Assembly (NCBI GenBank): GCA_965116785.1
Contig: OZ220731.1
Coordinates: forward strand, 3,410,001 to 3,474,000
Source of the DNA: Bin87 sp965116785
Lineage (GTDB): Bacteria > Chloroflexota > Dehalococcoidia > Lucifugimonadales > UBA3495
Length of the DNA: 64,000 nucleotides
Reading direction: 5' to 3'
Part shown: in pieces, positions 1 to 9,043 of the stretch
Position numbering within the stretch: position 1 is the stretch's first letter
Layout: every line of letters starts with the position of its first letter
Notes under the pieces: generated by a model
Databases searched by the model: none
Told to the model about the DNA's origin: nothing
The model's input: the letters and a program-made list of their open reading frames with translations, nothing else
Made by a program: the position numbers and the translations under genes

Positions 1-1
1 A

Positions 2-943
2 GCATACCTGCTCCGAAGGTTGGCCACGCTGCCGCTGATGCTCGTGGGCATCTCGGCGGTGAGCTTCGTGCTGCTGAACCTGGCGCCGGGCGATCCCGCC
101 GAGATCGTCCTGCGCCAGCGCAACCCGGCTCAGTTGCCCAGCGCGGCGGAGGTCGCGGCCATGCGCATCGAGCTGGGCCTGGACGCCCCTTTGCCGGTGC
201 AGTACGCCCGCTGGGTGTCGCGGGCATTGGGAGGCGACATGGGACTGTCCTATGTCACCGAACAGCCGGTGGCCGAACAGTTGGCCCGCCGCACCGTCCC
301 CACTGCGCTGCTCACGGCGGCCGCACTGGCCCTTGCGCTGCTGGTCGCCGTGCCCATGGGCATCCTGTCGGCGCGGCGAAGGGGCAGCCCCGTGGACACC
401 GTGGCGCGCCTGGTGGCGTTGGTGGGTGCGGCGGCGCCGTCCTACGCCCTGGCCTACGGGCTGATCATCCTGTTCGCGGTGAAACTGTCCTGGCTGCCGG
501 CCTTGGGCTACGGTTCGGCCGCCCAGGTCGTCCTTCCGGCCATCGCCCTCTCCCTGGCTCCCATGGCCCAGTTGATGCGCCTGATACGCGCCAGCATGCT
601 GGAGACTCTGGGCCAGGACTACATCCGAACGGCGAGGGCCAAGGGACTGTCCGAACGTGCCGTCGCCTCCCGCCACGCCCTCCGCAACGCGCTGCTGCCA
701 GCCATCGGAGCCACCGGCGTGAACCTCGGCTATCTACTCAGCGGCGCCGTCATTGTGGAGACCATCTTCACCTGGCCCGGCCTGGGTCAGCTGATGGTGG
801 GCGCGGCGCTGACCCGAGACTACCCCGTGGTGCAGGGGTTCGTGACCTACATCGCCGTGGTGGTGCTGCTGGTCAACCTTGCCGCCGACATTGCCCTGCG
901 CATCGCCGACCCGCGCCTGCGTTTCGGGCGGGACGACACGTAA
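2..943 (+). CDS. ABC transporter permease, DppB/OppB type (5' end outside window)
   Basis: Inner-membrane permease of a dipeptide/oligopeptide/nickel-type ABC importer; it forms the channel with the permease encoded just downstream. The reading frame is open to the left edge and the codons before the first possible start (TTG at 20) already read YLLRRL, the usual DppB N-terminus, so only a few residues are missing. Several hydrophobic helices are visible, with the family N-terminal LNLAPGDPA motif and the cytoplasmic EAA-type loop around DYIRTARAKGLSE, which contacts the ATPase. About 310 residues is normal for the family. A gap of only 6 bases to the next permease indicates one operon. The substrate cannot be told from sequence, and the binding protein and ATPases lie outside the window. 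Confidence 0.93.
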   Translation, partial: AYLLRRLATLPLMLVGISAVSFVLLNLAPGDPAEIVLRQRNPAQLPSAAEVAAMRIELGLDAPLPVQYARWVSRALGGDMGLSYVTEQPVAEQLARRTVPTALLTAAALALALLVAVPMGILSARRRGSPVDTVARLVALVGAAAPSYALAYGLIILFAVKLSWLPALGYGSAAQVVLPAIALSLAPMAQLMRLIRASMLETLGQDYIRTARAKGLSERAVASRHALRNALLPAIGATGVNLGYLLSGAVIVETIFTWPGLGQLMVGAALTRDYPVVQGFVTYIAVVVLLVNLAADIALRIADPRLRFGRDDT

Positions 944-949
944 CCGCCA

Positions 950-1855
950 ATGACGGGCGAAACCGAGCGCCTCGGGGAACGTGTCCCCGCCCTGCCCGTC
1001 GCCAGCGGCGCCCGCCGTCGACGGCAGTGGACTGCACTGCTGCGGGAGCCGGGGACCGCGTTGGGCCTGTTCCTGGTGGTGTCCCTGCTGCTGGCGGGGT
1101 TATTGGCGCCCTGGCTTCCCCTGGATGATCCCACCGAAATCGATCTGCCCGAACGGTTGCTCTCTCCGTCAACGGAGCACCTCCTGGGCACCGACCACCT
1201 GGGTCGGGACACCTTCAGCCGAATCGTTTACGGCGCGCGCATGACCCTGCTGGCCGCCGCCGTCACCCTGGCCCTCAGCATGACCATCGCGCTTTCGGTG
1301 GGAATACTGTCCGGATACCACGGTGGTTGGACGGATACGGCGCTGATGGGGGTCGTGGACCTGCTGCTGGCGTTCCCCTCGCTGATCCTCGCGCTGGCCG
1401 TGGCGGGCGCGCTGGGGCCCGGCCTGTTCAACGTGCTGCTGGCGGCCGGCGCGGTCTGGTGGGTGGGTCATGCCCGCATCATTCGCGGGGTCACGCTGGG
1501 GGCGCGCCAGATGGAGTACGTGACGGCGGCGCGGGCTGCCGGAGCCGGAAACCTGCGGATCATCCTCCGGCATATTGCTCCCAACATCCTCGGCCCGATC
1601 GTCGTGATCGCGTCCCTGGACGTGGGCTGGATCATACTTGGAATTGCCGGCCTCAACTTCCTGGGACTGGGCGCGCAGCCGCCCACCCCCGAATGGGGCG
1701 CAATGCTCAACGATGCCCGCCCCCACTTGCAGACGGCGCCTCGCCTTTTGCTGCTGCCCGGGGCGTCTATTTTCGTAGCCGTGCTGGGGTTCAACCTGCT
1801 GGGCGACGGCCTGCGGGATCTGCTCGACCCACGGACCGTGCGACCGGGCAACTGA
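950..1855 (+). CDS. ABC transporter permease, DppC/OppC type
   Basis: Second permease of the same peptide/opine/nickel-type importer. It shows the DppC N-terminal pattern: a short cytoplasmic segment, one helix, then the periplasmic loop ending LGTDHLGRDTFSRIVYGAR, which is diagnostic for the subfamily. The EAA loop is EYVTAARAAGAGNLRIILRH, followed by the usual C-terminal helices and a DGLRDLLDPR ending. At 301 residues it is full length. The ATG at 950 is 6 bases after the upstream stop, so translation is probably coupled. No ATPase or substrate-binding gene follows: the downstream neighbour is an unrelated regulator, so this end of the operon closes here. Confidence 0.94.
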   Translation: MTGETERLGERVPALPVASGARRRRQWTALLREPGTALGLFLVVSLLLAGLLAPWLPLDDPTEIDLPERLLSPSTEHLLGTDHLGRDTFSRIVYGARMTLLAAAVTLALSMTIALSVGILSGYHGGWTDTALMGVVDLLLAFPSLILALAVAGALGPGLFNVLLAAGAVWWVGHARIIRGVTLGARQMEYVTAARAAGAGNLRIILRHIAPNILGPIVVIASLDVGWIILGIAGLNFLGLGAQPPTPEWGAMLNDARPHLQTAPRLLLLPGASIFVAVLGFNLLGDGLRDLLDPRTVRPGN

Positions 1856-2174
1856 CCCCCGTTGCTGTAGCCCGATAAGGCCAAGTCTGTTCAGCATAGG
1901 CAGGACTTCCGCTGGTGGCGGAGTTTTCCACGGAAGAATTCGCCACTACCGGCGTTGCGCCACCACGGTCTCGGGGTTAACCGGAACAGTGGCCTCGCCA
2001 GACCTGTGAGCCACCATGACCTCCGAGGCGGTGCCATGGTCGGCGCGTTGTTCATCGGACAGGCGTCCCGTCCGTCCGCCTCCGTGTTCACGCCGGCCGA
2101 CGAGGTTACGGCCTGGTTGGAGTAGCGCGCTCCTTGGGTATTTGCGCAACCCCAGCCAGCTTGGTGCGTTGGGG

Positions 2175-2180
2175 TATAAT
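2175..2180 (+). promoter_or_regulatory. TATAAT -10 box ahead of the DtxR-like gene
   Basis: A perfect TATAAT lies in the otherwise gene-free 1856-2272 stretch. The sequence 17 bases upstream is not a good -35 box, so this is a weak call; transcription would begin near 2187. I see no other structured element in this intergenic stretch. Confidence 0.3.
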
Positions 2181-2272
2181 CCTCGGGCAAACTTTCACCC
2201 GTGCCAGGATACCCAGTGCCACGTCCCCGACGGTCAACCACCAAACCCGCCGCCCGCGAACGCAGGGCCAAT

Positions 2273-2971
2273 GTGTCCGACCGGCTTTCACCGGTATCGG
2301 AAAACTATCTGCTGTCGTTGTACAAGATGTGGGAGGGCTCGGAATCTCCCACCCTGACCCAACTGGCGGAAGCGTTGCGGCAGCTGCCGCCCACCGAAGG
2401 CCTGGGCACGTCGGTGCCCTCGGTTGCGGGAATGTTGCGGCGCATGCAGGAACAGGAACTGATTGATGTTGGAGCGGACAAGAGAATCCGCCTGACCCAG
2501 CGAGGCATAGCCGAGGGTGAGAACATCGCGCAACGTCACCGGCTGGCCGAGTGGATGGTGGTCAGCCTCCTGGGAATGGAGCTTCACGAGGCCCACGTCG
2601 AGGCCCACCAGCTGGAGCACGGTATGTCCGAGACCCTGGTGACCCGGCTGAAAGCGCGTCTGGGCAATCCCACCCACTCGCCTTTCGGATGGCCCATTCC
2701 CGGCAGCGGTGGCCCCGAAGCAACGCCGGGCGCCGTGGCGCTGGACAATGCCGCTGCGGGCGCGGCCTACGTGGTTGACCGGGTACCCGAGGAAAACGGC
2801 GAACTGTTGAAGTTTCTGGCCGGAGCGCGATTGGTCCCGTATCACCGCGTCACCCTGTTGGAAGCAATGCCGTACCTGGGTGTAATGCAGGTGGAGACGG
2901 AGGTGGACCGGGTATCCATCGGCTACGACGTGGCGGGGCAGATAGTCGTCCGTCCGGACGAACCCGAGTAG
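2273..2971 (+). CDS. DtxR/MntR-family metal-dependent transcriptional regulator
   Basis: Metal-sensing repressor of the DtxR/MntR type. Residues about 1-65 form the winged helix-turn-helix (LSPVSENYLLSLYKM start, then TSVPSVAGMLRRMQEQELI recognition helix and wing). Residues about 70-145 form the dimerisation/metal-binding helices, with AHVEAHQLEHGMSETLVTRL carrying the Glu/His ligands typical of the family, followed by the HSPFGWPIPG segment found in DtxR proteins. The C-terminal part is an SH3-like FeoA-type domain. GTG at 2273 is preferred because homologues start near SDRLSP; an upstream in-frame GTG at 2201 would add a 24-residue basic Pro/Arg tail. It is monocistronic, and what metal or genes it controls is not visible here. 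Confidence 0.88.
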   Translation: MSDRLSPVSENYLLSLYKMWEGSESPTLTQLAEALRQLPPTEGLGTSVPSVAGMLRRMQEQELIDVGADKRIRLTQRGIAEGENIAQRHRLAEWMVVSLLGMELHEAHVEAHQLEHGMSETLVTRLKARLGNPTHSPFGWPIPGSGGPEATPGAVALDNAAAGAAYVVDRVPEENGELLKFLAGARLVPYHRVTLLEAMPYLGVMQVETEVDRVSIGYDVAGQIVVRPDEPE

Positions 2972-3435
2972 CGAACCGATAGCGTTCAATACCGTTTCGG
3001 GCTGCCCATCAAACTCGCCCCGGCTGGCCGGTCGGGTCTCGCCAGGAGATTGGCCGGCATCTAAGTTGATGGCGCTGCTCCCGGTTCATCGGGCGAGCCC
3101 AGTTGCTTGGGGCGCCCCGCGCACGGATGGGCAAAGCAAGGCTGGCGTCAACCCGTAACTCTACGGGCACGCGCTGATGGGACGGCGCAAGGATCTGGCC
3201 AAAACGTCGGAAATGCCATTGATAGAGACGGTCGTGGTTGGCCTCCGTTATTGGCGGCAGGCTCTTCACCGGCCCAGGACATGCCGGGTAGGGTGGAAGG
3301 GCACGGATACGGTTTCGTGCCCGTTGACGCTTACGCGTAGCCACAGGTTTCCGCGCACGGCCTGAAGCTGGTGGATGCCGACGCCACCCGGGTGCGAGTA
3401 GAATGCAGTTGCAACACACAACTGGGAGTTTATCA
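2972..3435. other. Intergenic stretch without a supported gene
   Basis: No coding frame here has recognisable content; the open frames are antisense or short. A usable Shine-Dalgarno (GGGAG at 3424-3428) at the right end serves the next gene. Confidence 0.6.
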
Positions 3436-4212
3436 ATGAACAGTCGCGAGGAACTCAGGCGCAAGGGCAATGAGATACGGGAACTCCTGCAGCACGGGAC
3501 GTATCCGGTGCGGGAGCGGCCCCGGGCAACGGCCAGCATCCCCGGCCTGCGAAACTTTACCGGCGAGGCCATATTCGGTGGGGTCTGGTCCCGTCCCGGC
3601 CTGGACATCCGCTACCGGATGCTCGCAACCCTCTCCGTGCTGACCTCCCTCCAGCGCCTGTCGCAGTTCCATACCTACGTCCACAGCGCGCTGAACCTGG
3701 GCTTGGACCCGGCGGAGATCCAGGAGGTGCCGATCCATTGCTCCCTCTACGCCGGGTTCCCTTCGGCCGTGAACTCCCTGGAGCTGGTGCACGAGGCCTT
3801 CCGTGACCGGGGCATCGAGGCGCCGCAAACAGAAGTGCCCGAGCTCAGCCTTGAGGAGATGGAGGCGCGGGGGCGCCAACTGCGCGAACAACTCTTCGGC
3901 GCCGAGGGACAGCAGGGTTACGCCAGCGCTGTGGAGGACCTTGCGCCCGATCTGCGGGTACTCACCTACCAGTACGGGTTTGGAGAGATCTTCTTCCGCC
4001 CGGGCTTGGACCTGAAATCCCGGGTGGTGTGTACCACGGCCGCGCTGACGGCGTTGCGGGCCGACGGCCAGCTGCGCAACTTCCTGCGCGCCGGCCCCCG
4101 GGTGGGGTTCTCCAAGGAGGAGATGGTCGAGGTGCTGACCCAGACCGGTGGATACGCGGGTTATCCGGCGGCGTTGAACGCCATCTCCATTGCAGCCGAG
4201 GTGTGGGGCTGA
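3436..4212 (+). CDS. Carboxymuconolactone decarboxylase (CMD/AhpD-like) family protein, two domains
   Basis: Two tandem CMD-type helical domains are visible: residues about 10-125, with SRPGLDIRYRMLATLSVLTSL and later HCSLYAGFPSAVNSLE, and about 140-255, with RPGLDLKSRVVCTTAALTAL and TGGYAGYPAALNAISIA. The paired 'RPGLD' and 'YAGxPxAxN' motifs show internal duplication. CMD proteins either decarboxylate gamma-carboxymuconolactone or act as AhpD-like peroxidase partners. The CxxC pair of AhpD is absent, so a redox role is unlikely and a lactone decarboxylase-like or unknown role is more probable. ATG 3436 is chosen over 3403 because GGGAG sits 7 bases upstream of it. It converges on the two-component gene. 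Confidence 0.87.
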   Translation: MNSREELRRKGNEIRELLQHGTYPVRERPRATASIPGLRNFTGEAIFGGVWSRPGLDIRYRMLATLSVLTSLQRLSQFHTYVHSALNLGLDPAEIQEVPIHCSLYAGFPSAVNSLELVHEAFRDRGIEAPQTEVPELSLEEMEARGRQLREQLFGAEGQQGYASAVEDLAPDLRVLTYQYGFGEIFFRPGLDLKSRVVCTTAALTALRADGQLRNFLRAGPRVGFSKEEMVEVLTQTGGYAGYPAALNAISIAAEVWG

Positions 4213-4329
4213 GCCACGGCCGGCCCAGGTGCAAGGCGGGCCCGGCACGCGTTGGGTCCAAAGTCATCCGGCGGAGCCGAGGAAGTTAGATTATTTCCGC
4301 CGGCCCACTGCCTACCGCGTGGTGGGGCA

Positions 4330-6723
4330 CTAATCTCCGGCCATGTCCTCCAGAATCCGATAGCCCACCCGAGGCACGGTGAGGACATACCTCGGGTTGT
4401 CCGCGTCGTCGCCCAACTTGCGCCGGAGCCGGCGCATGTGGGTGCGAACCACCTGGGGATCGCCGGCGTTGGTAACGCGCCAAACGCGTCGCAGCAGTTG
4501 CTCGTGGGTCAGCGCCCGACCGCCGTTCAGCGACAGGACGCGCAGCATCTCGTACTCGATGGGTGTCAGGTGGACGGGCCGGCCCGCAATCTCCACCCGG
4601 CGCCGGGCATAGTCGATGGTCAGGTCGCCCAGCGCGAATGGCGACGCGGTATCGCCCGGGTCGGCGCCGGCCGTCCGCCGCAGCGCGGCCCTGATGCGCG
4701 CGTTCAGTTCCGTCGGCGAGAAGGGCTTGACCATGTAGTCGGCGGCGCCCAGTTCGAGAGCCCGCTCGATGTCCCGGTCTCTCCCCCGGGCGGAAAGGCA
4801 TATCACCGGCGCGTCAGAAATGTCGACGATGTCCTGCATCAACTCAAACCCGTCGACACCCGCCAGCGCCAAATCCAAAAGGACCAGGTCCGGTTTTTCC
4901 GACTCCGTCAGGTGAAGCGCCTCATCGGGACCCGTGGCAAATATCGTGGCGCAACCTCCTTGGGAAAGGATTTCGCGCACGCTGCGCAGAGACTGGGGAT
5001 CATCGTCCACCAGCAGCACGCGCGCCGGCTCGGTTCCTCCGGATCGTGACCGGTTCGCCGGCACGTTGGAGCGGGCGGGGTCCTGCCCCGCGGACTGGTC
5101 GGCCACCGGGATCGTGAAGGTGAACCGCGTTCCCCGATCGGGACCGTCGCTGTCCGCCCAGATCCTGCCGCCGTGCGCTTCGACAATTCCCCGGCAGATG
5201 GACAGGCCCAAACCGTATCCGGCGATGTCCCGTTCGACCATGCCGCCATCGATACGTGAGTATTTCCGGAACAGGTTGGGCAGTTGGTCGGGCGGCAGGC
5301 TCCATCCTTGAGCCGCTACCGAAACCGCAACGTACAGGCCATCGTGCTCGGCGCTGATCCTGATGGCGGATGACACTTGCGCGTTTCCGGATGCGTTGGA
5401 CAGCAGGTTGCCAATCACCTGCACAATGCGTGCCCGGTCCGCCATCAGGCCGGGGAGACCTTCCGGCAGGTCCACCTGGAGGTCGCCGCGCCCCCCTCCG
5501 CGAACGAAGGCGCTTCCGGCCTGATCCACCAGGGCCGCAACGTCAGAGGCCTCGGGACTCACCGACAGGGTGCCGGACTCGATGTGAGCCGTGTCCAGCA
5601 GGTCGCTTATCATCCGGCGCATCCGGTCGGCCTGGTCGTTGATGATGGTGTGGAACTGGCGGGTTTCTGCGGGATTGAGCTCTGCCGCCTCGTCCAGCAG
5701 GGTTGCGGCCGAACCCTTGATGGATGCCAGCGGGGTCCGCAGTTCGTAGCTGACCAAGCCCAGGAACTCTGCCCGGAGCCTTTCCAGGTCTTCCAGGGGC
5801 GTCATGTCCTGCAGCGTCACGACCACCGACTCCATCTCATCAGTATCTTCCGAGTAGATGGAGGTGGCGTTCACCAGCACCGTCACCGACCCGCCGCCGG
5901 GCGCCCTCAGCACGACCTCCTCGGCGCGCAGCGCGGTGTAGGCGCTCAGCCGATGCGCCAGCGGGAACTCCTCCAGCGAGACCTCCCGCCCATCAATTCG
6001 CCGGATGCTCAGGATGTCCATCATCTGCTCGACGGGCTGGTCCGGCGGGCGAATGCCCTCAACTATCCGTAGCGTCTCGCGGTTGTACGACACCGGCGCT
6101 CCCGTTTTCGCGTCGAAGACCACAACCCCCACCGGGCACGTGGCTATCAGGCCCTCCAGGTCGGACCGGGCCCGCTGCTCATCGCGATACCTCCTGGCGT
6201 TGGCGATAACCAGCGCGGCCTGGGAGGCGAACATCACCAGGGTGTCCTCGTCCTCCCGGGTGAACTCGCTGCCCGCTTCGCCTTTCGCCACGTATATGGA
6301 ACCAAACCGCACGCCCTTGTTGCGAATGGGAGCAACCAGCAGCGCACCGACGGCCATCGGCGGACTCCAATCCGCCATCCCCAGCGACCTCACGTACGAG
6401 GCCACATCGCCGATGCGAAGCGGGCCCGGCACGCCGTTCAGGTAGCGGAAGAACTCGGCGCTTCCCGGCAGACCTTCCATGTGGCGATGTTCTTCCGGCG
6501 TCAGGCCCGAGGTGACGAACTCCTCCAGCCCGTTGGCGTTGTCGAGGACCGTGGTGGCTCCATACTGCGCCGCCGTCAGCGTGCGGGCGCTGTTGGTCAC
6601 CTCTGCGAGCACGCCGTGATAGTCCAGGTCCTCGTTGATCCGCAGGCTCGCCTCGCTCAACTTGGTGAGGCGGTCCCGCAACTCCCGCATGTCTGTTGCC
6701 GTCCGCGCATCTGTTGTAACCAC
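4330..6723 (-). CDS. GAF sensor - histidine kinase-like - receiver - OmpR/PhoB winged-helix fusion, phospho-acceptor His replaced by Tyr
   Basis: A whole two-component pathway in one 797-residue chain. By eye: GAF domain about 25-180, PAS-like segment 185-310, HisKA dimerisation helix 315-385, HATPase 425-545 (N-box IGNLLSNASGNA, G-box GYGLGLSICRGIVEAHGG), receiver 568-680 (acidic pocket DDD, phospho-acceptor Asp617 in LVLLDLALAG, Lys in YMVKPF), OmpR/PhoB winged helix 700-795 (RTHMRRLRRKLGDD, VPRVGYRI). The H-box reads VSYELRTPL; the His normally autophosphorylated is Tyr326 (codon TAC, bases 5746-5748). Either the kinase is inactive and the receiver is driven otherwise, or the protein works by ligand or redox control through GAF. 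No transmembrane helix, so cytosolic. A Pho-box-like direct repeat lies in the divergent upstream region. Confidence 0.92.
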   Translation of the reverse strand: MVTTDARTATDMRELRDRLTKLSEASLRINEDLDYHGVLAEVTNSARTLTAAQYGATTVLDNANGLEEFVTSGLTPEEHRHMEGLPGSAEFFRYLNGVPGPLRIGDVASYVRSLGMADWSPPMAVGALLVAPIRNKGVRFGSIYVAKGEAGSEFTREDEDTLVMFASQAALVIANARRYRDEQRARSDLEGLIATCPVGVVVFDAKTGAPVSYNRETLRIVEGIRPPDQPVEQMMDILSIRRIDGREVSLEEFPLAHRLSAYTALRAEEVVLRAPGGGSVTVLVNATSIYSEDTDEMESVVVTLQDMTPLEDLERLRAEFLGLVSYELRTPLASIKGSAATLLDEAAELNPAETRQFHTIINDQADRMRRMISDLLDTAHIESGTLSVSPEASDVAALVDQAGSAFVRGGGRGDLQVDLPEGLPGLMADRARIVQVIGNLLSNASGNAQVSSAIRISAEHDGLYVAVSVAAQGWSLPPDQLPNLFRKYSRIDGGMVERDIAGYGLGLSICRGIVEAHGGRIWADSDGPDRGTRFTFTIPVADQSAGQDPARSNVPANRSRSGGTEPARVLLVDDDPQSLRSVREILSQGGCATIFATGPDEALHLTESEKPDLVLLDLALAGVDGFELMQDIVDISDAPVICLSARGRDRDIERALELGAADYMVKPFSPTELNARIRAALRRTAGADPGDTASPFALGDLTIDYARRRVEIAGRPVHLTPIEYEMLRVLSLNGGRALTHEQLLRRVWRVTNAGDPQVVRTHMRRLRRKLGDDADNPRYVLTVPRVGYRILEDMAGD

Positions 6724-6807
6724 GTTTGCCTCCCGCCGCCGCTCGGCGCACGCAGTCCCATCGACATTCGCCGCCCCGCTGGAACGGACGCCACTATTGT
6801 ACGCGAA

Positions 6808-6825
6808 CTGTCATGCAAGTGTCAT
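6808..6825. promoter_or_regulatory. Pho-box-like direct repeat (11-bp period)
   Basis: CTGTCAT-GCAA-GTGTCAT: two heptamers one helical turn apart, close to the PhoB box pattern (CTGTCAT-N4-CTGTCAT). It sits in the A+T-richer 250-bp region between the divergent kinase-regulator fusion and the radical SAM gene. OmpR/PhoB-family winged helices bind such tandem direct repeats, so autoregulation by the fusion protein is a reasonable inference. The rest of 6724-6973 shows no other element. Confidence 0.5.
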
Positions 6826-6973
6826 AACTAATGCGCATACCGTTATGGATACGTCAGATACGAGTGCATACCATTCAGTTAAGCAAACGCTCAGCCATAT
6901 CCACCGCCCTGCATCTGCGAGATGACACGGTGCCATTTCGTGACAGCCAGGTTGAGCCCAAGGAGAAAGAACT

Positions 6974-8323
6974 ATGAAAATTGCAATGATTGCCATGAGC
7001 GGCGTGCGCGCCTACAACGAGGAACTCACCGCCTTGGGCATGACCATGCCCGGTTTCATGGAGCGCGGCGAGGTGATTGCCTCCCTGCCCAGCCTGTCGC
7101 TGCTCACTCTCGCGGGCATGACGCCGGAAAGCTTCGAGATCGAGTACCACCAGGTGCCCGATATCAGGATGCTGGACCGGCTGCCGGACTGCGACCTGGC
7201 CGCCATATCGACCTTCACCGCCCAGGTCAAGGATGCCTACACCCTGGCCGACCGCTACCGCTCGGCGGGCATCAAAACGGTCATCGGCGGCCACCATGCC
7301 ACCGCCCTGCCGGGTGAGGCCCTGCGCCATTGCGACGCCGTGGTGGTCGGCGAGGCCGAACTGACCTGGCCGCGCGTGCTCGAAGACTTTCAGAAAGGCT
7401 GCCTGGGCGGCATCTACAACACCGGCGGACAGGAATTCGACCTCGCCGACTCGCCCCTGCCCCGGTTCGACCTGCTGAACCCCGACGAGTTCAACCGGAT
7501 CACGGTGCAAACCCAGCGCGGCTGCCCGTGGCGGTGCAACTTCTGCGCCAGCTCGATCATGATGACCAGGCGCTACAAGCTGAAGCCGGTGGAAAACGTG
7601 ATTCGCGAGATCCGGGCGATCAAGGAAATCTGGCCAAAACCCTTCATCGAGTTCGCCGACGACAACTCGTTCGTCAACCGCTCCCACTCGAAGAAACTGC
7701 TGCGGGCCCTGGCCGGCGAAGGCATCAAGTGGTTCACCGAGACCGACGTGGCCGTGGCCGACGATCCCGAACTCCTTCACCTGATGCGTCAATCGGGTTG
7801 CGTGGAAGTCCTGATCGGTCTTGAGAGCCCCACCGCCGCCGGGCTGGACGGCCTGGAGCTGAACAACAACTGGAAGCGCAAGCGTCTCGACAGCTACCGG
7901 GAAGCTATCCGCCGCATCCAGTCCCACGGCATCGCGGTCAACGGCTGTTTCGTGTTGGGCATGGACGGCGATACGCCAGACTGTTTTCCGGCGGTTCGGG
8001 ACTTCGTCGAAGACAGCGGGCTGTGCGAAGTCCAGATCACCGTCATGACCCCGTTCCCCGGGACCCCTTTGTACGCCAGTCTTCACGGGGAGGGCAGGTT
8101 GCTGGAGGAGGCCGCCTGGGAGAAATGCACGCTGTTCGACGTCAACTTCCAGCCCCGCCACATGTCGGTTGAGGACCTGCATCACGGCCTGATCGAATTG
8201 GGCACGCAGCTATACACCGCCGAGGCCAAGGCCGGTCGCAGAAACGCCTTCCGCGATCACATGCGCACAGCTCGGCAGCCTCGACCCGAGGAGGAAGCGC
8301 CATGTATGGCAACAGCGGTCTGA
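6974..8323 (+). CDS. B12-binding-like/radical SAM domain protein
   Basis: Radical SAM enzyme with the CxxxCxxC cluster motif at Cys184, Cys188 and Cys191 (RGCPWRCNFC). Residues about 1-160 form a Rossmann-like cobalamin-binding-type domain (IKTVIGGHHATALPGEAL, VVVGEAEL) without a visible DxHxxG motif. The SAM barrel spans about 175-400 (FADDNSF, VEVLIGLESPT, GCFVLGMDGDT, MTPFPGTPLY). This architecture (BchE/hopanoid-C3-methylase-like) performs methylations, cyclisations or other radical modifications; the substrate is unknown. AGGAG lies 9 bases before the ATG. The next gene starts 21 bases before this stop, so the two are probably translationally coupled. Confidence 0.9.
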   Translation: MKIAMIAMSGVRAYNEELTALGMTMPGFMERGEVIASLPSLSLLTLAGMTPESFEIEYHQVPDIRMLDRLPDCDLAAISTFTAQVKDAYTLADRYRSAGIKTVIGGHHATALPGEALRHCDAVVVGEAELTWPRVLEDFQKGCLGGIYNTGGQEFDLADSPLPRFDLLNPDEFNRITVQTQRGCPWRCNFCASSIMMTRRYKLKPVENVIREIRAIKEIWPKPFIEFADDNSFVNRSHSKKLLRALAGEGIKWFTETDVAVADDPELLHLMRQSGCVEVLIGLESPTAAGLDGLELNNNWKRKRLDSYREAIRRIQSHGIAVNGCFVLGMDGDTPDCFPAVRDFVEDSGLCEVQITVMTPFPGTPLYASLHGEGRLLEEAAWEKCTLFDVNFQPRHMSVEDLHHGLIELGTQLYTAEAKAGRRNAFRDHMRTARQPRPEEEAPCMATAV

Positions 8324-8868
8324 CCGGAGCTGGATCCGGCATCTTGATGTGCACGATCGCTCTCCTGTGCGGGCAGACATCGGTGGAGATGACGGCGGAC
8401 TCCCGCTTCGGCGTCCGCGTCATCAGGCTGGCGGCCACCAGTGTGGTTGCCCTCGGGTTGATTTGGGGCTTCGCGTTCACGACCCTGGATGCGCCAGCAT
8501 TCATAGGCATCGCCCTGGCAGCCGGGTGGGTGTTGATGCCGGCCCTGCTGATGGTCAGCCTGCGCTGGCCGGTTGCGCGTTACGGGCTGGCGCTCCCCTC
8601 GACGCTGGTCGGATTCGGCCTCGTCGCCATTTGCCTGACGGCTTTGCCGCCGGACTGGGGAGCCGCGAGGATCGGTTGGTTGATGACCACCGCCGGGGTG
8701 CTCATGGGCGGTGCGCTGGGTCTGTGGTTCTGGTTCCGGTTGGCGCCGGTGCCGCGCTTCCTGGAGGACCCCTTCGGCCCGGGCCGGTGGACCCTCGTCG
8801 TGGTCCACATCGCACTCATCGTGGCGGGCCTGGCGTTGATCGGCGCCAGCGTGTTGGCGCAGTTTTAA
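8302..8868 (+). CDS. Hypothetical integral membrane protein
   Basis: 188 residues with about five hydrophobic helices (ATSVVALGLIWGFAFTTL; FIGIALAAGWVLMPALLMV; TLVGFGLVAICLTAL; WLMTTAGVLMGGALGLWFWF; TLVVVHIALIVAGLALIGA). No family recognised. It overlaps the 3' end of the radical SAM gene by 22 bases and is likely in its operon, so it may anchor, transport for or otherwise assist that enzyme. The ATG at 8302 follows GAGGAAGCGCC, a good ribosome-binding site. Confidence 0.7.
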   Translation: MYGNSGLTGAGSGILMCTIALLCGQTSVEMTADSRFGVRVIRLAATSVVALGLIWGFAFTTLDAPAFIGIALAAGWVLMPALLMVSLRWPVARYGLALPSTLVGFGLVAICLTALPPDWGAARIGWLMTTAGVLMGGALGLWFWFRLAPVPRFLEDPFGPGRWTLVVVHIALIVAGLALIGASVLAQF

Positions 8869-9043
8869 CGCAAAGCGGGGGCGATGTTATCGGCATCAAC
8901 CCCGCTTCCGGCCTGGCCGCGAAGATCGCCTTTGGATGCGATCAGTGTCCCGGGACACCTGCAGAGGGTCGGGGCATCAGGCGCTTCGGCGGAAGAAGCC
9001 AGCGCGGTCGCCGAACTCGGCTCAACCGATTGGAGATGAAACC

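Noticed and set aside
2161..2166. TTGGTG as -35 box for the DtxR-like gene
   Set aside because: Only 8 bases from the TATAAT, far too close.
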